IMG/VR virus record: IMGVR_UViG_3300040809_000169
Span: 1 to 24,325 of that record
Direction: 5' to 3' (one strand)
Length of the DNA stretch: 24,325 nt
Source of the DNA: a virus
Under the pieces are notes generated by a model. The model was not told the DNA's origin. It saw only the letters and a program-made list of their open reading frames with translations, and made no database searches. The position numbers and the translations under genes were made by a program. Position 1 is the first letter of the stretch, and the number at the start of each line of letters is the position of its first letter. Of this stretch, positions 9,382 to 15,714 are shown piece after piece.

Positions 9382-10350
9382 ATGACTAAAGCAAGAGATA
9401 TAGCAGATGGTGTAGATACAGCCGATATAGCTGATGGTGCTATTAGTACAGCTAAACTAGCTGATGGATCTATCAGTACAGCTAAGATAGCAGATAGTTC
9501 TATTACTAATGCTAAGATTTCTGGTATGGCTTCTAGTAAACTAACTGGTGATTTACCTGCTATTAGTGGTGCGGCTCTTACAGGTATTAGTGCAGGACTT
9601 CCTGGACCTAGAGCAGAAGTCTTTACAACATCTGGAACATTTACTGTACCAGCAGGAGTAACTGCTTGTAAAGTTACTGTTGTTGGTGGTGGTGGTGGTG
9701 GTGGAAATGCTTATAACAATAGCACTGTTGCCCCTGGTGGCTCTGGTGGGGGGACTGCAATTAAATGGATTACAGGGTTGACAGCAGGAGATACTGTATC
9801 TGTTACTATTGGTGCTGGGGGTACTGGTGGAACAGCTTATCCATCTACTTCCCCAGGAACAACTGGTGGCACTTCATCTTTTGGCACTTATTGTTCTGCT
9901 ACTGGTGGCGCAGGTGGCAGAAATTCAGGAAGTCCTCAACAAGGAATACATCTTTCAGGTCAACATGGTGGAGTAGGCACTGGTGGTGATTTGAATATTT
10001 CAGGTGGTGATGGTGCTAGGTCTATGTACGGGACGGTACCAGCCCATGGCGTTGGTGGAGAGGGTGGAGCGCCAATGGCAATTAATGGAAGAGATCCATA
10101 TTTTGAGCAAGTATCCACTGCCCATAACGATTGGGCAATTTATTGGGAATTTTTATACAAAACTGCAATAGCTGGACCTTTTGGGGGAAGGTCTGGGATG
10201 GGTGGTTGCACTATAAGTAGTTCATACTTAAATGGGGATGATGCTACAGGATATGGGTGTGGTGGTGGTGGACCAGCTACTATACAATATAATAGTATTA
10301 AGGGAATTGGTGGTGATGGTTACCAAGGAATAGTGATAGTAGAATACTAG
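9382..10350 (+). CDS. Glycine-rich tail adhesin / fibre tip protein
   Basis: A 322-residue protein. Residues 1-60 are short imperfect repeats (DGAISTAKLADGSISTAKIAD), a pattern also seen around residue 570 of the preceding fibre. Residues about 75-105 begin the domain (FTTSGTFTVPAGVTACKVTVVGG). The rest is dominated by runs of Gly with Ser, Thr and Ala, and ends GYQGIVIVEY, the usual end of glycine-rich phage fibre tips. Such proteins can fold as a sandwich of polyglycine II helices, as in the T-even gp38 adhesin, with the loops between glycine runs deciding host specificity. It follows the fibre gene directly and probably caps or decorates it. The fibre-tip class is well supported; the exact fold and receptor are inferred. 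Confidence 0.75.
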   Translation: MTKARDIADGVDTADIADGAISTAKLADGSISTAKIADSSITNAKISGMASSKLTGDLPAISGAALTGISAGLPGPRAEVFTTSGTFTVPAGVTACKVTVVGGGGGGGNAYNNSTVAPGGSGGGTAIKWITGLTAGDTVSVTIGAGGTGGTAYPSTSPGTTGGTSSFGTYCSATGGAGGRNSGSPQQGIHLSGQHGGVGTGGDLNISGGDGARSMYGTVPAHGVGGEGGAPMAINGRDPYFEQVSTAHNDWAIYWEFLYKTAIAGPFGGRSGMGGCTISSSYLNGDDATGYGCGGGGPATIQYNSIKGIGGDGYQGIVIVEY

Positions 10351-10360
10351 GAGATTATAA

Positions 10361-10591
10361 ATGACAAAGAAAGCATTAGTGAACCCATTAATAGAACTAT
10401 ATGGGAATCAAGAACAAACACAAACAGGATATAGAATAGAACAAATAGAGGATATGGAATTTGACATAGCGAATCCATTGTTTTGGATTGATGTGCCAGA
10501 TGATACAGACGCTTTGTTAAAGTACTATGACCCAGAAGATCAACAAATAAAAAGCATTTGGTTTCCCCCACTTGCAGAACTAGTAGAATAG
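10361..10591 (+). CDS. Small virion-associated protein of marine phages, unknown function
   Basis: A 76-residue, acidic, soluble protein with no signal peptide. It contains GYRIEQIEDMEFDIANPLFWIDVPDD, then YYDPEDQQIKSIWFPP. A short protein of this pattern directly after fibre genes is familiar from marine podoviruses, and I recall it only as a hypothetical or tail-associated protein. The start at 10361 is set by TAGGAG at 10348-10353, which also contains the stop of the adhesin gene. Its own stop TAG at 10589-10591 again forms TAGGAG for the next micro-ORF. Possible roles are a fibre chaperone or fibre-tip partner, from position only. Confidence 0.6.
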   Translation: MTKKALVNPLIELYGNQEQTQTGYRIEQIEDMEFDIANPLFWIDVPDDTDALLKYYDPEDQQIKSIWFPPLAELVE

Positions 10592-10599
10592 GAGTAACA

Positions 10600-10689
10600 A
10601 TGTTCAACATAATTAAAGAAGAAGAAATAGAAGGATTTAAATATGCAGTGTGGGAAGATTTCCACCCATTTGATATATTTCCAAAGTAA
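10600..10689 (+). CDS. 29-residue micro-protein, unknown
   Basis: An ATG at 10600 lies 5 nt after GGAG of the TAGGAG at 10589-10594 and opens a frame of 29 codons ending TAA at 10687-10689. The peptide is acidic and aromatic, with EEEIEGFKYAVWEDFHPFDI. It fills the gap between the 76-residue protein and the holin-like gene, leaving 4 nt before the next ATG. That spacing and the ribosome site favour real translation. No family is recognised. Confidence 0.5.
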   Translation: MFNIIKEEEIEGFKYAVWEDFHPFDIFPK

Positions 10690-10693
10690 AATA

Positions 10694-10891
10694 ATGCCAG
10701 ATACAGAGATAACATTAGCAGTGATTAGTGAGAAGATTGATAATCTGACAGATAAAGTCTGCCAGAATCAAAAAGAAATTAATGATCTAAAAGAACAGGT
10801 CAACATGGGCAGGGGTGCTGTCAAGGTTGTGTTCTGGATAGGTGCTATGCTCGGTGCTATCTATACTGGTATTAGGATGTTTGTGTCATGA
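10694..10891 (+). CDS. Small coiled-coil membrane protein, holin-like
   Basis: A 65-residue protein. Residues about 8-38 form a charged amphipathic helix (ISEKIDNLTDKVCQNQKEIND) and residues about 43-62 a single membrane helix (VKVVFWIGAMLGAIYTGI). This layout is shared by XhlA-type and other small class III-like holin or holin-partner proteins. The frame is open upstream to 10643, but the ATG at 10694 fits the end of the preceding micro-ORF. The stop overlaps the next ATG (ATGA at 10888-10891), which implies translational coupling with the second holin-like protein. Role as holin, antiholin or pinholin partner is inferred from topology and position. Confidence 0.55.
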   Translation: MPDTEITLAVISEKIDNLTDKVCQNQKEINDLKEQVNMGRGAVKVVFWIGAMLGAIYTGIRMFVS

Positions 10892-11298
10892 TACCTTTTC
10901 TAAGTTTATTATCCAATCCAATTACCAAGCTAGTAGCAGACAAGGTTATTGGTGGTGTTAAACATTCCATGGAAAAGAAACAGATGGTAAGGGAAGCAGA
11001 GATAGAAGCTATCAAGCAGACAGACTTTGCTAAGATAAAGAAAGAAGAAGCTATTGCTAAGGCAGATGCGGCAGTAAGAAAAGCACAAGCAGATGGTATG
11101 TCTAAGAGCTTTAAAGATGAATTCTTAGTAATTTTTTGGTGTGCAGTTATAGCAGCTACGTTTTTTGAGCCAACTCAACCACACATGATTAAGGGTTGGG
11201 AAGTTCTGAAACAAGCACCAGTGGAGTTCTGGTGGGTGATTCTCACTATCACGGCAGGCAGTTTTGGTGCTAACACAATAGCTAAGTGGAAAAAATAA
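10888..11298 (+). CDS. Holin-like membrane protein (resembles the GTA 3TM holin family)
   Basis: A 136-residue protein. The N-terminus is weakly amphipathic (MIPFLSLLSNPITKLVADKVIGG). Residues about 28-70 are a Lys/Glu/Ala-rich helix. Two clear membrane helices follow, FLVIFWCAVIAATFF (about residues 79-93) and FWWVILTITAGSFGANTIA (about 113-131), and the protein ends in Lys. This order resembles the holin family with up to three membrane segments described for gene-transfer-agent release. It is coupled by ATGA to the gene before it and by TAATG to the gene after it, forming a compact lysis cluster. The alternative is a general small membrane protein; I favour holin. Confidence 0.55.
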   Translation: MIPFLSLLSNPITKLVADKVIGGVKHSMEKKQMVREAEIEAIKQTDFAKIKKEEAIAKADAAVRKAQADGMSKSFKDEFLVIFWCAVIAATFFEPTQPHMIKGWEVLKQAPVEFWWVILTITAGSFGANTIAKWKK

Positions 11299-11918
11299 TG
11301 TTGCATATGTTTGAAGGAATGTTGAAGCTATTTGTTTCAACAATACTAATAGTCGTTGCTGGTACATTACTTGTCTATGGTGATGAGAACAACAATGTAT
11401 CTGGCGATAACACATTGATTAGTGGTGGCTATACATCAAGCAGTACAACTACCTACCAGTCTGGTTCAAGCAGTAACACTACAAGTACCAGCACCACCAA
11501 CAACACGAGCAATATCAAGAGTTTTCCACCTACGGCCAGTGCGCCCCCTGCACAATCAGGACTTGATGTCTGCAACATAGGAACATCATTTGGTATGCAA
11601 TCATCTATCATAGGATTAAGTTCATCAACTAATCAGCCAGACTTAACGTGTGAGAGGATCAAGCTAGCTAGGGAGCTGGCACAGGTACATAATATGCGTG
11701 TGGCAGGTATTGCTGTTTTATGTCAAGATCCAAGGGTATTTAGAGCAATGGAAGCTGCAGGATCGCCATGTCCATTTTTTGGAAAGATTGGAACAGAAGC
11801 AGAACGCTTATGGGATAAATATGATATTTTGCGCCCAGATTATGATCTGTATATAGAAACAAAAAACAAAATGGAGAAGGTACAAGCCGAACAGGTTATG
11901 TACTCTAAAGGAAAATGA
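11298..11918 (+). CDS. Secreted or membrane-anchored four-cysteine protein, unknown
   Basis: A 206-residue protein using ATG 11298 (TAATG overlap) rather than the GTG at 11286. Residues about 9-27 are a hydrophobic signal or anchor (LKLFVSTILIVVAGTLLVY). Residues 30-75 are a Ser/Thr/Asn-rich linker. The C-terminal domain holds four cysteines (DVCNIG, LTCERIK, VLCQDPRVF, GSPCPFFG), consistent with two periplasmic disulfides. The motif CERIKLARELAQ...CQDPRVFRAMEAAG...CPFFGKIG looks conserved and is known to me only from uncharacterised marine phage proteins. Lying between a holin-like gene and another secreted protein, it may act in the envelope during lysis or be a virion surface protein. No peptidoglycan hydrolase motif is visible. 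Confidence 0.6.
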   Translation: MLHMFEGMLKLFVSTILIVVAGTLLVYGDENNNVSGDNTLISGGYTSSSTTTYQSGSSSNTTSTSTTNNTSNIKSFPPTASAPPAQSGLDVCNIGTSFGMQSSIIGLSSSTNQPDLTCERIKLARELAQVHNMRVAGIAVLCQDPRVFRAMEAAGSPCPFFGKIGTEAERLWDKYDILRPDYDLYIETKNKMEKVQAEQVMYSKGK

Positions 11919-13093
11919 GATGCTTGGCACACTTATTCCTTATCTTGTTTGTGGTAACACTTGCAAGTGCAAAGACAAATGCAGAATCAAGCGGTAATTT
12001 ATTATCAAATGATTTTACTGATGGTAATTGGACAACGAATATACAGAGCTATCATGGATCTAATACAATAGCTGGTGTTGATGGTCAGTATGTAGAGAGC
12101 AAGATAACTCTATCAGACCATATGAACTCTATAGATATAGAGAACGTATACCAATCAGACTTAACTGCTGATGTTTGGTTCTGGAATAATGAAAGCCAAT
12201 CAGTTACAATAAGTCAGACTATTACTGATAGTAATGGAAAAGAATATAGCAACAATACTGTAGTGTCTGGTACTTGTGCAACATGGAATGGATGTGATTT
12301 TGGAACAGCACCAACCAACAGTATACTTATAACAGATGTGGCAAGTGATTATGATATTGTTTCTCGTTTTAGTTTTACTGTACCTAGCCAGCCTGATTAC
12401 CATTATGGAGCAGACCTCCGAAATCCCTCGCTTATATTATATTTTGAACCATTTAAAATGGATGTAGAAACTGTTGATGATGTAGATATCTGGCTTGATG
12501 ACTTTGATAAGAAGTATGAAGCTGAGTTCAAAGATGAAACATTTACATTCACTGATGTATTCAAAGAAGAAGAAATTAAAATGAATGATTATTATCTCTT
12601 TGAAGAAGATATGTATATGTTCATGGAAGAACCCAAGGATGATAAGATAGAAGAAGAATTTATTGAGGAGTTCAAAGAAGAACCAACAACAGATAAGGTG
12701 GATGAGTTTATTGAGGAGTTTGTAGAAGAAGAATTAACTGAAGAAAAAATGCCAGAGGAATTATTAGAAGAACCAGATCAAGAGATAGAAACAAGTGAGC
12801 CACAAACTTTTACAATAGGCAAAACAATGTTTGCTGAAGCTATAGATATAGATCAAACTAAGATAACCGTAATGATACAATCGCAGCCAATTATGGTAGA
12901 TCCAGAATTTTATGCGCCAATAAATATTTATGTTGAGCAAATTAGCTTGTTTGATGATAGGCAAATCTATGGTAATATTATATATGATGTTGCTAACGAT
13001 CCAGTAAACGCTTATATTAATTTAATTGAAGGGAACAAAGAGCAACAATACAAACTAAAAGAAAAGCTAGAGAGTATGACATGGATAAATTGA
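11915..13093 (+). CDS. Exported protein with acidic low-complexity domain, unknown
   Basis: A 392-residue protein with a classic signal peptide (MRCLAHLFLILFVVTLASA, probable cleavage after residue 19). Residues about 28-175 look like a beta-sandwich (LLSNDFTDGNWTTN, then SQSVTISQTITDSNGKEYSN), similar in feel to carbohydrate-binding or adhesin domains. Residues about 182-295 are extremely rich in Glu/Asp, with an internal duplication of the (E)FIEEF motif encoded by DNA repeats at 12660 and 12708. Residues 296-392 form a second compact domain. The gene is coupled by ATGA to the preceding one. Function is not recognisable. An envelope role, or a calcium- or cation-binding surface protein, are possibilities by inference. 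Confidence 0.6.
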   Translation: MRCLAHLFLILFVVTLASAKTNAESSGNLLSNDFTDGNWTTNIQSYHGSNTIAGVDGQYVESKITLSDHMNSIDIENVYQSDLTADVWFWNNESQSVTISQTITDSNGKEYSNNTVVSGTCATWNGCDFGTAPTNSILITDVASDYDIVSRFSFTVPSQPDYHYGADLRNPSLILYFEPFKMDVETVDDVDIWLDDFDKKYEAEFKDETFTFTDVFKEEEIKMNDYYLFEEDMYMFMEEPKDDKIEEEFIEEFKEEPTTDKVDEFIEEFVEEELTEEKMPEELLEEPDQEIETSEPQTFTIGKTMFAEAIDIDQTKITVMIQSQPIMVDPEFYAPINIYVEQISLFDDRQIYGNIIYDVANDPVNAYINLIEGNKEQQYKLKEKLESMTWIN

Positions 13094-13434
13094 AGAACAA
13101 CCTTGCTGGCATAGTTAGCCTTATAGGCGTTGTTGGCGCTATAGGCGCAGGCTTTACTACATACGGTCAGCTGATTGCCAACATAGAAATATTAGAAGAA
13201 AAAGTTTCAGAATTAAATGCAAGACAATATGTAATTAATGAAACTGTAGATCTAACAGATACAAATAATAAAATAAACGATAACTACGAAAGTACACTGG
13301 ATAGAATATCAGATATAAAACAAGGATTATCTGACAACAAAAACAATTTAGAGATAATAAAAACTAGACTTGATCTAATTGATAAAGAATTAAAAGGCAT
13401 TAAAGACAAAAATAAGAATCCATTAGCAAAATAG
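13081..13434 (+). CDS. Membrane-anchored coiled-coil protein, possible spanin- or holin-associated
   Basis: A 117-residue protein with one N-terminal membrane helix (about residues 9-28, AGIVSLIGVVGAIGAGFTTYG), then about 85 residues of Asn/Asp/Lys/Glu-rich heptads ending in Lys. A short N-terminal anchor plus a long periplasmic coiled coil is the shape of an i-spanin, but many phage membrane proteins share it and no partner o-spanin lipobox is visible next to it. It overlaps the preceding gene by 13 nt. Its stop TAG at 13432 forms TAGGAGG, the ribosome site of the next micro-protein. Confidence 0.5.
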   Translation: MDKLKNNLAGIVSLIGVVGAIGAGFTTYGQLIANIEILEEKVSELNARQYVINETVDLTDTNNKINDNYESTLDRISDIKQGLSDNKNNLEIIKTRLDLIDKELKGIKDKNKNPLAK

Positions 13435-13442
13435 GAGGTTCA

Positions 13443-13586
13443 ATGTTACAAAAGATAAAAGAGATCGCACATAAATGGCCATACAGTAGCCTATTCTTTG
13501 AAAGATGTGGCTGTGGTTACAAAAAGCCTAAACCTTCTCTATGGGCTTCTCTGGCTGTTCTAGGGGCTATTCTATTTTTACTGTAA
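13443..13586 (+). CDS. 47-residue tail-anchored membrane peptide
   Basis: ATG at 13443 follows TAGGAGG (13432-13438) at ideal spacing and runs 47 codons to TAA at 13584-13586. Residues 21-25 are RCGCG, within a basic segment ending KKPKPS, and residues about 33-47 are a terminal hydrophobic helix (LWASLAVLGAILFLL). The layout suggests a C-terminal membrane anchor with the basic Cys-containing part on the cytoplasmic side. It is the last plus-strand gene of the lysis/envelope cluster. No family is recognised. Confidence 0.6.
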   Translation: MLQKIKEIAHKWPYSSLFFERCGCGYKKPKPSLWASLAVLGAILFLL

Positions 13587-13596
13587 ATTAGTAAAA

Positions 13597-13627
13597 GAAA
13601 AGGCGGCCCAAGGGAATAAGACCGCCT
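13597..13627 (-). terminator. Rho-independent-like terminator reading on the minus strand
   Basis: AGGCGG at 13601-13606 pairs with CCGCCT at 13622-13627 (6 bp, 15-nt loop). Read on the minus strand the stem is followed at once by TTTTCTTTTAC, a T-rich tail. On the plus strand it is followed by AATCATC and would not terminate. It sits just downstream (minus direction) of the alternating-strand island and would stop minus-strand transcripts before they run antisense into the envelope and virion genes. Confidence 0.55.
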
Positions 13628-13699
13628 AATCATCACCAACATAAATATAAATATTATAAAAACATTTACAATTATTGTTTTAACATGAACGTATAGTTA

Positions 13700-13834
13700 A
13701 TGTCAATGAAAAAGATTGCGCAAGAATATATAAGAACAAGTAAGGGATCTTCTCAGGGAAGAAATCCTATTACATCTACTATGAATAAAGCAAAGCGCAG
13801 AAGTTTTAAGAAGTATAGAGGGCAAGGTAAATAA
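13700..13834 (+). CDS. 44-residue very basic protein
   Basis: The frame runs from ATG 13700 (or ATG 13706, third codon) to TAA at 13832-13834, overlapping the next ATG (TAATG). Of 44 residues, 13 are Lys/Arg and only one is acidic; the C-terminus reads NKAKRRSFKKYRGQGK. No Shine-Dalgarno sequence precedes either ATG, although TATAGT at 13692-13697 could be a -10 box placing transcription start near the ATG. Small proteins of this kind may bind nucleic acid. It begins a three-gene plus-strand run (44, 86 and 123 residues). Function is unknown. Confidence 0.55.
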   Translation: MSMKKIAQEYIRTSKGSSQGRNPITSTMNKAKRRSFKKYRGQGK

Positions 13835-14094
13835 TGGCTACAGATCCAAGACTGAAAAGAGCAGGTGTTAGTGGTTACAACAAACCAAAAAGAACTCCTA
13901 GCCACCCTAAGAAATCTCATGTTGTTGTTGCTAAATCAGGAGATCAAGTAAAGACCATAAGATTTGGGCAGCAAGGGGTAACAGGCGATAAAACACCAAC
14001 CAAAAGACAAAAGTCATTTAAGGCGCGCCATGCAAAGAATATAGCTAAGGGGAAAATGTCTGCTGCTTACTGGGCAAACAAAGTAAAATGGTAG
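13834..14094 (+). CDS. 86-residue basic protein conserved in marine phages
   Basis: An 86-residue protein with 22 Lys/Arg and 3 acidic residues. It begins MATDPRLKRAGVSGYNKPKR, contains TIRFGQQGVTG, and ends FKARHAKNIAKGKMSAAYW and then a short basic tail. I recognise this pattern from many marine and cyanobacterial phages, where it is annotated hypothetical. Nucleic-acid binding, or DNA packing in the virion, would fit the charge but is unproven. It is coupled by TAATG upstream and overlaps the DUF1937 gene downstream by 7 nt (14088-14094). Confidence 0.7.
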   Translation: MATDPRLKRAGVSGYNKPKRTPSHPKKSHVVVAKSGDQVKTIRFGQQGVTGDKTPTKRQKSFKARHAKNIAKGKMSAAYWANKVKW

Positions 14095-14459
14095 ACTTAA
14101 AACCTATCAGTTATTTAGCTGCGCCATATAGTTTAGATGGTGTTAGTAGTGAATACGATAGGATGCAACGGTACGGTATGGTAACGCGTGCTGCTTGGGA
14201 ATTGTTTAGCATGGGCATAAATGTATACAGCCCTATTACACATCATCACACAATACAAAGATACGGTAGAATACAAATGCCAAGCAAGGAATGGATGAAA
14301 TATGATCTTGCTTTTTTAGAAGTGTCAGAAAAATTATATGTATTAATGATTGACTTCTGGGATTTATCCAGAGGAGTACAATTAGAAATTAAATACGCAA
14401 CAGACAATGAAATACCTATTGTGTTTTTAGAGCCTAGTGAATTTGTATTAGGTGATTAA
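14088..14459 (+). CDS. DUF1937-family protein (nucleoside 2-deoxyribosyltransferase-like)
   Basis: A 123-residue protein. Residues 7-15 (ISYLAAPYS) begin a Rossmann-like strand and loop typical of DUF1937. Then come FSMGINVYSPITHHH (about residues 40-55), a conserved Trp/Met segment (MPSKEWMKYDLAFLEVSEKLYVLM) and DLSRGVQLEIKYATDNEIPIVFLEP. DUF1937 is related to nucleoside 2-deoxyribosyltransferases; several of these cleave or modify nucleosides, nucleotides or tRNA, but this family's reaction is not established. The gene meets the minus-strand metallophosphoesterase tail to tail: the four bases TTAA at 14456-14459 hold both stop codons. Confidence 0.75.
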   Translation: MVDLKPISYLAAPYSLDGVSSEYDRMQRYGMVTRAAWELFSMGINVYSPITHHHTIQRYGRIQMPSKEWMKYDLAFLEVSEKLYVLMIDFWDLSRGVQLEIKYATDNEIPIVFLEPSEFVLGD

Positions 14460-15154
14460 ACTATCTTACCAATCCAATCGCCATTATCATTCAAGACCAT
14501 AGGCAACAGTCTTGGCCAACCTTCAATAATAATCCCACAACCTAATACAAATCTTGTGGAAAAGTTTTTAGCATAAGCAAATGCCATAGATTTTTGATTG
14601 ATTAAACAGCCCACATTCATTCCCCAATACAGATCGTTAGGATTGGCCCAGAACTGAATATTATGCTTCGTATGATAGTGGCCTTGCACACAAGACATAC
14701 TCATAGCCTGAGATACCTTCAGAACATCTGCTGATTTACCATGAGTGAAATGCACCTTCTTGCCGTTAGACATATCTAATGTAAGATCATCTACCCATTC
14801 CCATTTCTTTGTGCCTAGGAACTCACCATAAGGCCTGAGAAACTGAGCAGACAAACCATACTTTAATGCTCTACGGTATACCAAAGAACTATGGTTACTG
14901 TGGACTTCAACAACTTCTGGGAACATACTTTCTAATTCTTTAATATATTCTTTTGATATTGTTAATTCATCTCCTATTGATGGTAGGTCAGGATTGTGTT
15001 CATGAAAGCTGATTGAATGCATATCAAGCAAATCGCCTATATTGACTACAAAATCAATTTTAAACTGCTTCTTAATTTCTTTCAAAAAAGCAAAACTATC
15101 TTTGTGATGATATGGAATGTGTAAATCACTTATTACTAGCACGCATCTATTCAT
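14456..15154 (-). CDS. Calcineurin-like metallophosphoesterase
   Basis: A 232-residue protein when started at 15154, where GAGGAGGG stands 5-6 nt upstream. The longer open frame to 15340 adds a segment that runs over a plus-strand gene and is not credible. Metal-site motifs in order: SDLHIPYHH (D-x-H), VVNIGDLLDMH (GD), VEVHSNHSSL (NH), VHFTHGKSA and CVQGHYHTKHN (GHxH). These are the residues of the two-metal phosphoesterase fold. Substrate is unknown; phage homologues range from DNA repair-type nucleases to nucleotide or protein phosphatases. It stands alone on minus with its own divergent promoter. Confidence 0.85.
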   Translation of the reverse strand: MNRCVLVISDLHIPYHHKDSFAFLKEIKKQFKIDFVVNIGDLLDMHSISFHEHNPDLPSIGDELTISKEYIKELESMFPEVVEVHSNHSSLVYRRALKYGLSAQFLRPYGEFLGTKKWEWVDDLTLDMSNGKKVHFTHGKSADVLKVSQAMSMSCVQGHYHTKHNIQFWANPNDLYWGMNVGCLINQKSMAFAYAKNFSTRFVLGCGIIIEGWPRLLPMVLNDNGDWIGKIV

Positions 15155-15155
15155 A

Positions 15156-15183
15156 TTGCCCTCCTCGCAATTTCTGATATAAT
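15156..15183 (+). promoter_or_regulatory. Sigma70-like promoter for the small basic genes
   Basis: TTGCCC at 15156-15161, a 16-nt spacer, and a consensus TATAAT at 15178-15183. It reads toward the 42-residue gene at 15222, which has AAGGAGGT 9 nt before its ATG. The -10 box overlaps that of the opposing promoter. Confidence 0.45.
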
Positions 15184-15207
15184 AACATTGTTCGTAATTT
15201 ATAACAA
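15179..15207 (-). promoter_or_regulatory. Sigma70-like promoter for the metallophosphoesterase
   Basis: On the minus strand TTGTTA (15207-15202), a 17-nt spacer and TATTAT (15184-15179) read toward the start at 15154. The implied leader is about 18 nt and contains the GAGGAGGG ribosome site. Its -10 hexamer occupies almost the same bases as the plus-strand TATAAT, so the two promoters probably compete. Confidence 0.45.
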
Positions 15208-15221
15208 GGAGGTAAGTTAAT

Positions 15222-15350
15222 ATGCCAATGGGTAAAGGAACATACGGTTCAAAAAAAGGTAGACCGCCAAAAAGCAATGGAATGACTAAGAAGCAGAAAA
15301 CATTGCCTGCTAATCTTAAAAAAGCAATTATGAAATCCAAGAAAAAATAA
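15222..15350 (+). CDS. 42-residue highly basic protein without acidic residues
   Basis: ATG 15222 lies after AAGGAGGT at good spacing and runs 42 codons to TAA at 15348-15350. Fourteen residues are Lys/Arg and none is Asp or Glu. It begins MPMGKGTYGSKKGRPPKS and ends in a Lys-rich tail. The GRPPK element recalls AT-hook cores (G-R-P), so minor-groove binding is possible. Proteins starting MPMGKGTYGS-like are familiar to me from marine podoviruses without known function. TAATG couples it to the next gene. Confidence 0.7.
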   Translation: MPMGKGTYGSKKGRPPKSNGMTKKQKTLPANLKKAIMKSKKK

Positions 15351-15499
15351 TGGCTAAAGGATTATACGCTAACATCCATGCTAAAAGAGCAAGGATTAAA
15401 GCAGGTAGCGGTGAGAAAATGAGGAAGAAGGGTGCTAAAGGCGCTCCTACTGAAGCCAACTTTAAAAGAGCAGCCAAAACTGCAAAGAAAAAATATTAG
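15350..15499 (+). CDS. 49-residue highly basic protein conserved in phages
   Basis: The frame runs from ATG 15350 (TAATG overlap) to TAG at 15497-15499 and encodes 49 residues, with 16 Lys/Arg and 2 Glu. It begins MAKGLYANIHAKRARIKAGS and continues GEKMRKKGAKGAPTEANF. This opening is recurrent in small phage proteins annotated hypothetical. Nucleic-acid binding is likely from charge alone. The gene is convergent with the minus-strand MazG-like gene and shares the four bases TTAG (15496-15499), which carry both stops. Confidence 0.75.
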   Translation: MAKGLYANIHAKRARIKAGSGEKMRKKGAKGAPTEANFKRAAKTAKKKY

Positions 15500-15714
15500 G
15501 TATCAGGATCGTTTATTAGCGTCTTTAGCTTTTCCAGATATACAATAGCATCCCATAATTCTTCTTGGGCGTCTGTAATCCAATCCTTGGTAGGTTTGGT
15601 AGCATCCTCCATTGTATCACCATACGTTAGAAATCCAGCGTTGGCTCTAATGTTAGCGCGTTCAATGATTGATGCTACCAATTTATCTTCAGTGAGTTTA
15701 AATTCTTTACTCAT
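15496..15714 (-). CDS. Small MazG-like / all-alpha NTP-pyrophosphatase-like protein
   Basis: A 72-residue protein started at ATG 15714 (MSKEFKLTED); CGGAG lies 5 nt upstream. The open frame 21 nt longer is less likely. Residues about 30-70 read LTYGDTMEDATKPTKDWITDAQEELWDAIVYLEKLK. The EELWDA helix with a following helix resembles the metal-binding EExxD helices of short phage MazG-like proteins, which may remove abnormal or signalling nucleotides. It lacks a full second motif, so catalysis is uncertain. It is the last gene of the SSB-nuclease operon; its ATG overlaps the stop of the nuclease gene at 15714. Confidence 0.55.
   Translation of the reverse strand: MSKEFKLTEDKLVASIIERANIRANAGFLTYGDTMEDATKPTKDWITDAQEELWDAIVYLEKLKTLINDPDT

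Noticed and set aside
15155-15340. N-terminal 62-residue extension of the metallophosphoesterase
   Set aside because: It would overlap a well-supported plus-strand basic gene, and a strong GAGGAGGG site marks the start at 15154.
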